12,477 bases of DNA from Thermoproteota archaeon (GTDB lineage: Archaea; Korarchaeota; JAOZGF01). The notes under the pieces were generated by a model that did no database searches, was not told the DNA's origin, and saw only the letters and a list, made by a program, of their open reading frames with translations. Shown piece after piece: positions 1 to 5,669 of the stretch; the first letter of the stretch is position 1, and each line of letters begins with the position of its first letter. A program made the position numbers and the translations under genes. The stretch spans positions 1 to 12,477 of the forward strand of contig JAOZGF010000095.1 in NCBI GenBank assembly GCA_027491845.1, read 5' to 3'.

Positions 1-651
1 GACTACCGACAAAATGAGAAGAAAAGTCATTGTCAAAGGTGTTGCAGGTACATTTAACCCTATCACAATACCGAATATTATAGCTAACGCTGAAAGAATA
101 AATATTATTGAAATGCTTTTCACCAAATCCGGTACATCTAGTTTTTCAAACTTTATTCCTTTCTCCCAAATGTTCTTGGACAATGTTTTCCCTAGCATTG
201 TTCCATTGTGAATAGTTTCACCTGATTTTAAGCTGTGAACCGCTATTCCAATTCTATTTTCTTTCTGTGATTCCAAAAAATCTTTTAGCGAAGGAGAAAG
301 ACTGTGCTCTTGGATTATGTTTATAAGTAACCAATCTTCTTTCCACCTTCTCTCAACATCAGCCACTATTTCCCTTACGTCCCTTGGCTTTGCATTTTTC
401 ATAATGTGAAGCATTAGGTGAACTTTGTATTTAGGCGCTACAAAAAAAGAAAATACCCTTGACAGCAGAAAACCCTTTTCCTCAGTTGTGCCTACTGCGT
501 AAAGCGGGTACGTATGTCTCCCTATTTTTTTATTCCTAAATATTTCTGTGAAGGTCACGTACCACTTCAATTTTCCGCTTACTAATTGTTCTTCTAGGTA
601 ATCTATTAACCACTCTACTTGCAAAATTGCTCCCAAGAAAACCGTATTCAT
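1..651 (-). CDS. Unrecognised membrane protein, C-terminus cut by window edge
   Basis: I do not recognise this protein. Reading the minus strand from the ATG at 651, the frame stays open for all 217 codons to base 1, so the gene continues past the left edge. An in-frame TAA lies just upstream of the ATG, which fixes it as the first ATG. Residues 1-175 are mixed charged and hydrophobic, probably soluble, with many Lys/Glu and aromatic residues and no motif I can name. Residues about 180-200 form a clear membrane segment rich in Ile, Phe and Ala, and a second begins near 205. A cytosolic domain followed by a membrane anchor or hairpin is therefore likely. The gene lies 39 bp downstream of the permease on the same strand, across a T-rich stretch, so it may be read through from it or transcribed separately. 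The frame is well supported by its length and codon content; the function is unknown. Confidence 0.8.
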   Translation of the reverse strand, partial: MNTVFLGAILQVEWLIDYLEEQLVSGKLKWYVTFTEIFRNKKIGRHTYPLYAVGTTEEKGFLLSRVFSFFVAPKYKVHLMLHIMKNAKPRDVREIVADVERRWKEDWLLINIIQEHSLSPSLKDFLESQKENRIGIAVHSLKSGETIHNGTMLGKTLSKNIWEKGIKFEKLDVPDLVKSISIIFILSALAIIFGIVIGLNVPATPLTMTFLLILSVV

Positions 652-654
652 CTT

Positions 655-682
655 TTTTTAAAAAACTAAAAAAAGAAAAATG
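655..682 (-). terminator. T-rich probable archaeal terminator after the permease
   Basis: On the minus strand, the gap after the permease stop codon holds three T runs (5, 7 and 6 T) separated by single or few bases and without a stem-loop. Oligo-T tracts are the usual archaeal transcription terminator. The same stretch also forms the short leader of the next gene, so termination may be partial. Confidence 0.4.
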
Positions 683-690
683 TTTAGGTT

Positions 691-2367
691 TTACTCTGGA
701 GGTATGGATAAATAGATTGTTGTCATGTCGATGCCTCTCCTCTTGTTCTTCCATTTGTAGTAGAAGTATAGTGCTATGCCTATAATAATGAGGGCTATGA
801 AACCGCCTAAGGCAGAGTATACTCCTTCTTGCCAGAGACTCCATGCATCACTTACGAACAATCTTCCGAAAGTGTAGAGACAATAGGCTGCTAGAATTGT
901 TGCCACAACCCCAAGTGCAACTGTAGCCCCTGAAGGAGGTTTCACAGCTGCTCTGTCATATATGTCTTTCCTTCTTATAGGGAGCAACATCAATGAGAGA
1001 CAGAATAGAGTTAAGAAGAATGCATCGTATACATCTGTTCCCAGCATTCCAGCCCAGTAGAAGTATGTTAGAAGGCCTCCTACATTAGATTCTGCTATGC
1101 ATCCAAAGCTTCCTAGGACTGCCGTGACAATTATTGCCCAAATGGGTGAGTGCCATCTTTCACTTACGTATGCGAAGGATTCAGGGAGCATCCTGTCGAA
1201 TGCCATTGCAAAGAAAGCACGTGACGCTACAAGAAGGAAAGGCGGTATGTCGTTTGCAAGCCATAGAACGCCTGCCAAAGCAATAAGCCAACTCAGCCAT
1301 CCCATGTTCAATCCACGAGCTACCAAGGATGCAACTCCTGTTGTCCAAGCAGGTTGAAAGCCTGGTATTGTTTTTGCTGCTTCCTTCGCTGCCTCGGGTC
1401 CATAAGTTAACCAGCTATAGGCTTGGAAAAAGCTCCAAGTGTGGCCTTCCGCTGTTGTAGTGGCTACGCCCATGCAAGCCCAAGAAGCAAGGCTTGAGGC
1501 AAGAAGGTATATTATTGTAATCAGAACCCCTGCACTAAGCACTATTGCTGGAAGCTTCCTATTAGCTTCCTTAACTTCTCCAGCAATGAATGTCACTGAA
1601 TACCATCCCATGTAAGCCCAAAATGCACCTGCTAAGGCCCAGCTAAATGCTGTTCCGAAATCTGCTATGTTTTTAGCCATTCCTGACTGCAGCGCTAACT
1701 GTACGAATTTTTCCGGAGAGGCTCCCATGACTGTTTCTACGCCCCTAGCCAGCGAAGATGGATCTACGATCCTTGTTATCCACATGGCGAAGAAACCTAT
1801 TGTTATAGCAGCGGGAATCCAGAACATTACATGTAACAATCTCCCGTATTGCCTAACTCCGAACAATGCTAAGATGGCGAAGATCCATATTACAATTAAC
1901 CCGCCTAAGAATAACTGAAGTGCATTGAAGGCTATAACTGTGGGAGCTAGAGCTATATTGTAGAAAATCATTATGGCCTCGAATACAGCTACACCTATCA
2001 AGCCGTAACTGAACGCCTCAGATAAGAACATCAGCCATGAAGCCAGGTAACCGAGGAAAGGATGCACTACTCTTGAAATGGTAACGTATCCTCCCCCACT
2101 TCGAGGCATGGCAGCTGTGACAAGGCCTGCAGCATAACCTGTTATCCAAACTATTATTCCTCCGACAAGGAAGGCCCAGAATATTGCTGGAAGGCCTCCT
2201 GGCATTAAATCATTGGGTATAGGCCATGGACCGCTGAATTGGAAAGCTCTTTTTTGCCATCCTAAGCCCACGACGTGGGTTATTATTATCATCATGCCCA
2301 ATAGGAATCCTACTTCTCTGACCAGCCCTGTAGCTTCTCTTAGAAACATAGATGGCTTTTCCGCCAT
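691..2367 (-). CDS. APC-superfamily amino-acid permease
   Basis: Integral membrane transporter, probably importing an amino acid or related amine by cation symport or exchange; the substrate cannot be read from the sequence. At 558 residues it is at the long end for the family (usually 430-550), with about 12-14 hydrophobic segments. Family signatures visible are the small-residue-rich TM3 stretch RSGGGYVTISR (89-99), the loop GEVKEANRKLP (263-273) that matches the EEVKNPxRxIP element, and the loop SRAFFAMAFDRMLP (382-395) matching the SRxLYAMARDGxLP element. The extracellular loop at about 300-345 is long. The ATG at 2367 has a Shine-Dalgarno-like GAGAGGT about 9 nt upstream and a TATA box further up. 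It is divergent from the metallophosphoesterase gene and followed on the same strand by the left-edge membrane protein. Family assignment is secure. Confidence 0.93.
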   Translation of the reverse strand: MAEKPSMFLREATGLVREVGFLLGMMIIITHVVGLGWQKRAFQFSGPWPIPNDLMPGGLPAIFWAFLVGGIIVWITGYAAGLVTAAMPRSGGGYVTISRVVHPFLGYLASWLMFLSEAFSYGLIGVAVFEAIMIFYNIALAPTVIAFNALQLFLGGLIVIWIFAILALFGVRQYGRLLHVMFWIPAAITIGFFAMWITRIVDPSSLARGVETVMGASPEKFVQLALQSGMAKNIADFGTAFSWALAGAFWAYMGWYSVTFIAGEVKEANRKLPAIVLSAGVLITIIYLLASSLASWACMGVATTTAEGHTWSFFQAYSWLTYGPEAAKEAAKTIPGFQPAWTTGVASLVARGLNMGWLSWLIALAGVLWLANDIPPFLLVASRAFFAMAFDRMLPESFAYVSERWHSPIWAIIVTAVLGSFGCIAESNVGGLLTYFYWAGMLGTDVYDAFFLTLFCLSLMLLPIRRKDIYDRAAVKPPSGATVALGVVATILAAYCLYTFGRLFVSDAWSLWQEGVYSALGGFIALIIIGIALYFYYKWKNKRRGIDMTTIYLSIPPE

Positions 2368-2435
2368 TTATTTAATACCTCTCTATTTTGTTTCAAACTA
2401 CCTTTTTTCGTTGGTTTACACATTTTTCTTCGTCA

Positions 2436-2448
2436 CTTATATTTAAAT
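2436..2448 (-). promoter_or_regulatory. TATA box for the permease gene
   Basis: Minus-strand ATTTAAATATAAG reads as an archaeal TATA element. It lies about 70-80 nt upstream of the permease ATG, giving an expected leader of roughly 45 nt that contains the GAGAGGT ribosome-binding site near 2377-2383. Confidence 0.5.
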
Positions 2449-2645
2449 CATGAAGTTTTAAGAGGATTTGAGGATTAGGAAGATAACAATGTAATGGTTT
2501 AATTACTCATGTATGAACATTTTTTTAAAAAGAAGCCATGAAAATTATAATGTGAGTAACCATGTAATAATGCGTGAATACGTTTCCCCAAAGCTTTTTA
2601 AAGGAAGAAATAGCTTTCAATGAAGAAAGGCAAAGGATACCTCGC

Positions 2646-2656
2646 AATTTTTTTAA
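2646..2656 (+). promoter_or_regulatory. Possible TATA element placing a leaderless start at 2679
   Basis: AATTTTTTTAA is centred about 27 nt before the GTG at 2679, the spacing expected between an archaeal TATA box and the transcription start. If used, the transcript would be leaderless. An alternative TATA-like CTTTTTAAA at about 2593-2601 would give a leader of about 55 nt. Confidence 0.35.
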
Positions 2657-2678
2657 CCGTTTTCCTTAGTTGTTGTAG

Positions 2679-3635
2679 GTGGACGGAGTGAAGAAAAAAC
2701 TTAGGCTTTTATTTGTAACGGATATGCATGGCTCCGAAGGTGTCTGGCGCAAGTTTCTGAATGCGTCAGCTATGCTTAAGGTGGATTTAGCTATTTGCGG
2801 CGGGGACTTAACAGGCAAAATGCTTGTTCCAGTGGTTAATAATGGAGACGGAACATATACGTATTATTTTTTGGGAAAGACACATACCGTAGGGGAAAAA
2901 GGAATTCCTAAGGCCTTCAAGGAAATCGTTGGAATTGGTTATTATCCAATTAAGCTTTCCAGAGAGGAATATGAGGCAATGCGTAACGATCCGGAGTTAC
3001 AGAAAAGAACGTTCACCAGGGTCATGATGGAAGGCGTAGATAGGTGGCTTAGCCTTGTTAGAGAAAAAGTTCCTTCTAACACGGTTGTAATGGTGTGCCC
3101 CGGAAACGATGATAGATTTGAGATAGACGAAGTTGTTGCTAAGCATAGTGAAGTAGTCAATGGAGAAGGAAGAGTTGTAGAAGTTAAGGGTTACGAAATA
3201 ATAAGTTCAGGTTGGACCAACCCTACACCTTGGAAAACTGCACGGGAAGAACCTGATGAGAAATTAGAAAAAAGGCTGAGAAGTTATATATCCAAATTAA
3301 GTGACGTGGAGTCGTCTATCTTTAACTTTCATGCTCCTCCTTACCAAAGCCAGATAGACAGTGCACCTCTTCTAGATGAGAATTTTAATCCTGTCCTTAG
3401 AGGAGGAAGGGTTGTCATGGTTCCTGTAGGGAGCAAAGCAGTCAGGAAGGTTATTGAGGAATACCAGCCTTTGATTGGTTTACATGGGCACATTCATGAA
3501 AGCAGTGGAAGCATTAAGATAGGTAGAACCTGGTGTGTGAACCCTGGAAGCGAGTATGCTGAAGGAATACTGAGAGGCTTCTTAATAGAGTTAGACGGCT
3601 TAAAAATAAGGAGGCTTCAGAGAATTGAGGGATAA
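2679..3635 (+). CDS. Calcineurin-like metallophosphoesterase
   Basis: Predicted cytosolic dinuclear-metal phosphoesterase; the substrate is unknown (phosphodiester, nucleotide or phosphoprotein are all possible). The five family blocks are present in order: D15-x-H17 in the first strand, G42-D43, G142-N143-D144-D145, H218 in FNFHAPP, and H269-G-H271-I-H273-E near the C-terminus. The usual GNH(D/E) is GNDD here, a form I have seen in archaeal-type homologues. About 95 residues separate the GD and GN blocks, longer than in minimal phosphodiesterases, and include a GIGYYPI segment. The downstream NPGSEY-x-EGIL block suggests a distinct subfamily rather than a generic Icc-type enzyme. The start is GTG at 2679, with an in-frame TAG directly before it; GTG at 2688 preceded by AGGTGG is the alternative. 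It converges with hepT, 35 bp between stops. Confidence 0.9.
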   Translation: MDGVKKKLRLLFVTDMHGSEGVWRKFLNASAMLKVDLAICGGDLTGKMLVPVVNNGDGTYTYYFLGKTHTVGEKGIPKAFKEIVGIGYYPIKLSREEYEAMRNDPELQKRTFTRVMMEGVDRWLSLVREKVPSNTVVMVCPGNDDRFEIDEVVAKHSEVVNGEGRVVEVKGYEIISSGWTNPTPWKTAREEPDEKLEKRLRSYISKLSDVESSIFNFHAPPYQSQIDSAPLLDENFNPVLRGGRVVMVPVGSKAVRKVIEEYQPLIGLHGHIHESSGSIKIGRTWCVNPGSEYAEGILRGFLIELDGLKIRRLQRIEG

Positions 3636-3670
3636 ACTAAGGTTAAACCCATGATACAACTAACTACTTT

Positions 3671-4099
3671 TTAGGGATCTATTCCTTCGTTCTTGCAAAA
3701 CACCAAAAGTTTTTTGTTGAATTCCTTTAATGTGTTAACTATTTCTGTTAAGTTATCATAGATTAGCTCGGCCTTCACATCGGCGTACATGTGTACGATT
3801 ATATTTCTCAGACCAACTAGGCCCTGGATTTTTTCTCTTAGCAATTCATCCACATCAATGAGATGAGAAGCTTTGTTGACAACTTCTTTATAGGTTTCAG
3901 GCATTTTTATGTCTTTAGCTGCAAGAATTGCGTTGGAAATGTCAATTATGAATTCTACGCCAATTTGTATATTTCTTTCAGCAACTGAGAGAAGGTATAA
4001 ATCTTCAAGGAAAACTTTTTTCTCCTTCTTCTTGAGTTCTTTTAGGATTTGGAGAGCTTTGTTAAACCTCTCAAGCCTTCTTAATGTACTGGGTTTCAA
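3671..4099 (-). CDS. hepT: HepT-like HEPN-domain RNase toxin
   Basis: Predicted toxin of a MntA/HepT (MNT-HEPN) type VII toxin-antitoxin pair. HEPN proteins of this group form dimers that cleave RNA, and the partner nucleotidyltransferase neutralises them by adding AMP to a tyrosine. The protein is all-helical in appearance, 142 residues, the typical length. The signature R-X4-H-X-Y is present as R98-N-I-I-V-H103-M-Y105; R98 and H103 are the expected catalytic residues and Y105 the expected AMPylation site. The conserved ERxIQ-x-G-x-E block at 41-49 matches the HepT/DUF86 family. The start is a TTG at 4099 that overlaps the antitoxin stop as TTGA, which implies translational coupling with the upstream gene. 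All key residues are intact, so it looks functional. Confidence 0.9.
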   Translation of the reverse strand: MKPSTLRRLERFNKALQILKELKKKEKKVFLEDLYLLSVAERNIQIGVEFIIDISNAILAAKDIKMPETYKEVVNKASHLIDVDELLREKIQGLVGLRNIIVHMYADVKAELIYDNLTEIVNTLKEFNKKLLVFCKNEGIDP

Positions 4100-4509
4100 G
4101 TTAGGGCCTTCTTTATTTCTTTTTCTTCATATACCTTAGCTATGTGAACCCAATCATCATGAAGTTTGGAAAGCTTTAATTTGTCCTTGATCAATTGTGA
4201 ATGATTCTGACAGTAAAGAATCATTCCTTCCCGCAAGGCGTCATACTTAACAGAGAAAGGGGCAAAATTCAATATAACTACATCTAGGTTATCTAGGCCT
4301 AGTTCCCCTGTGAACTTTTTAAGAAAAGAGAAAATTTCCCTTTTTTTTAGGTTCTTCACCTTCACTGCAATATCTATGTCGCTTTCTCCAAAAATGAAGC
4401 TTTTCCTAACCAGTGAACCAAACAGTAGACAATAAACAATGTTGTACTTCTTAGCTATAACCTCAATTTTTCGTTGTAGAGTTGCAATTATTTCTTCCAA
4501 TTTCCTCAT
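4096..4509 (-). CDS. mntA: MntA-like minimal nucleotidyltransferase antitoxin
   Basis: Predicted antitoxin paired with the HepT gene directly downstream. The polymerase-beta-type nucleotidyltransferase fold is visible: G31-S32, then D44-I-D46, and the third metal carboxylate D76 in LDNLDVVIL. At 137 residues it is a typical minimal enzyme. Known MntA proteins use ATP to AMPylate the HepT tyrosine. The spacer between GS and DxD is 11 residues, one longer than the GSX10DXD usually quoted. The ATG at 4509 follows a weak GTGAT element. The 4-nt overlap with hepT ensures balanced production, antitoxin first. A TATA-like AT run lies about 35 nt upstream. Confidence 0.9.
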   Translation of the reverse strand: MRKLEEIIATLQRKIEVIAKKYNIVYCLLFGSLVRKSFIFGESDIDIAVKVKNLKKREIFSFLKKFTGELGLDNLDVVILNFAPFSVKYDALREGMILYCQNHSQLIKDKLKLSKLHDDWVHIAKVYEEKEIKKALT

Positions 4510-4540
4510 GAAATCACTAAAAGAAGCTTGTTCAAAAGAT

Positions 4541-4551
4541 AAATTTAAAAA
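4541..4551 (-). promoter_or_regulatory. TATA-like element for the mntA-hepT operon
   Basis: Minus-strand TTTTTAAATTT sits about 32-42 nt upstream of the mntA ATG. This suits transcription starting within 15 nt of the start codon. The neighbouring T-rich sequence may also end transcripts from the nucleotidyltransferase gene upstream. Confidence 0.45.
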
Positions 4552-4605
4552 TGAGATAAAAATGGGTTTTGTAATGGGTTTGTTTTGTTGTTGAAAGCTT
4601 ATTTT

Positions 4606-5478
4606 TTATTTTTCCATTAACCTCCAGATTCCGAAGCCACCTACTGTTTCGTCTGTTTCAACAGGGTTATACCATCGCTTTCTAGTGCCGACTTTAGCTC
4701 TCATTTTCCATTTCATTGTTTTGGGTTTTTCATCTATTTTCTTTAAAGCTTGACTTAGTTTATTGTTTAAGTCTTGTTTGTCTTCCTCTTTTAGTCCCTC
4801 TATTTTGTTAAGCAATTTTTTTATGCCTTTCAGATTTGTCGTTACAGTGTAATAGAAGCCCCAGTCCTTTGAAAGTATGTTGGACACGTATTCGATGTTT
4901 ACTGTTTCTTTCTCCGTTTCCCCTATGTTGTGGGCTCTCAACAGTAAAACCACGTCTTTTAGATCCTTTTCTGAAAAATTAACTATCTGTGTTTTTTCTA
5001 GGAAGAGATCTGTCACGGTTACTGTTGGGTAGTCAAGTTCAAGTCTACCCCTAAAATCAATTGGGTGGTTAGCCACGAGTAACTTGTCATAGAATACATC
5101 TACATAAAACCATCCTTTTGGATGGAAATATATTTGTCGTTCGGATGCTGCTGACGACAATGTTGTCTTTCTTTTTATGTACCCGATTGCCTTAAACATT
5201 TCTTCTACTTTTTTTCTATGTTTTCTGTAGGACATGAAGTCTATGTCGGTGAATTCCTGTTTTTCCTTTCCAAGTCTACCTATTCTTTTAGATAGTTCTT
5301 CTTGGTTTAGGCTGTGGAGTTTAACGCCTAATCCACCCATTACTCTAAGCAATATGTCTTTTTTTGATGCTTCCTCCACGATTTTTTTTGCTTCTTCCAT
5401 GAATACTTGTGAAGGAATTATCCCTTGCCATTCAGGCGGTATTTCCACCTCTATTTTTTCTTCCCTCTTTAGCCACAT
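4606..5478 (-). CDS. Nucleotidyltransferase-fold protein, AbiEii-like in layout
   Basis: A 290-residue protein with the layout of a polymerase-beta superfamily nucleotidyltransferase. It has G48-G49 after a hydrophobic strand (LLRVMGGLGV), D78-I-D80 in FTDIDF, and a third acidic position D127 in WFYVDVFYD. The segment that follows (about 152-185, DLFLEKTQIVNFSEKDLKD) resembles the helical part of AbiEii/DUF1814-type proteins. The segment between GG and DID is about 28 residues, much longer than in MntA, and carries a possible substrate-specific insert. The C-terminal third is Lys/Glu rich and ends in an aromatic, Gly-rich tail that I do not recognise. No AbiEi-like partner lies upstream. It lies 96 bp upstream of mntA-hepT on the same strand and may belong to the same defence-like cluster. 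Substrate and role are unknown; the fold assignment is fairly firm. Confidence 0.75.
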   Translation of the reverse strand: MWLKREEKIEVEIPPEWQGIIPSQVFMEEAKKIVEEASKKDILLRVMGGLGVKLHSLNQEELSKRIGRLGKEKQEFTDIDFMSYRKHRKKVEEMFKAIGYIKRKTTLSSAASERQIYFHPKGWFYVDVFYDKLLVANHPIDFRGRLELDYPTVTVTDLFLEKTQIVNFSEKDLKDVVLLLRAHNIGETEKETVNIEYVSNILSKDWGFYYTVTTNLKGIKKLLNKIEGLKEEDKQDLNNKLSQALKKIDEKPKTMKWKMRAKVGTRKRWYNPVETDETVGGFGIWRLMEK

Positions 5479-5496
5479 GGGATGAACCTATTTAAT

Positions 5497-5513
5497 TCTA
5501 TTTATTCTAGAAT
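5497..5513 (-). promoter_or_regulatory. TATA-like element overlapping a 10-bp palindrome
   Basis: Upstream of the 290-aa nucleotidyltransferase gene, the perfect palindrome ATTCTAGAAT (5504-5513) abuts an AATAAATAG run on the minus strand, about 20-35 nt before the ATG. The placement fits a promoter with a repressor site, but a 10-bp palindrome can arise by chance in AT-rich DNA. Confidence 0.35.
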
Positions 5514-5608
5514 TACTTTGTTTTCCTATTTTTAAAACAATTGTTGGTTTGCTTAATTCCTGTATTACTGGTGAATTATGGCTAAAAACTTTTTTAAGTT
5601 CAGATGAG

Positions 5609-5619
5609 GCTTAAATATT
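5609..5619 (+). promoter_or_regulatory. TATA box for the M28-like gene
   Basis: GCTTAAATATT lies about 55 nt upstream of the TTG start at 5670. It predicts transcription from near 5640 and a leader of about 30 nt. Confidence 0.45.
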
Positions 5620-5669
5620 GAATTAGAAGCATTTTCACATTCATTAAAGCTGGTTTTGGTTGATTAAAA

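Larger units (their letters stand above)
2368..2678. other. Divergent intergenic region, 311 bp
   Basis: This AT-rich gap separates the leftward permease and the rightward metallophosphoesterase. It holds the TATA-like elements of both genes (about 2436-2448 minus; about 2591-2601 and 2646-2656 plus) and an imperfect inverted pair: ATGGTT..TTACTCA at 2494-2509 against TGAGTAACCAT at 2553-2563. No open frame of convincing length and no tRNA-like fold was seen. Confidence 0.7.

Noticed and set aside
536..844. Open minus-strand frame overlapping the end of the permease and the start of the edge gene
   Set aside because: It is out of frame with two better-supported genes, and its His/Arg-rich composition is typical of a shadow frame.
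4561..4581. Direct repeat AATGGGTTT, twice in 21 bp
   Set aside because: Only two short copies in low-complexity T/G-rich DNA; no sign of an array, insertion or functional site.
5586..5600. AACTTTTTTAAGTT inverted repeat upstream of the M28-like gene
   Set aside because: Short AT-rich arms; equally explained as a secondary TATA-like run or chance.
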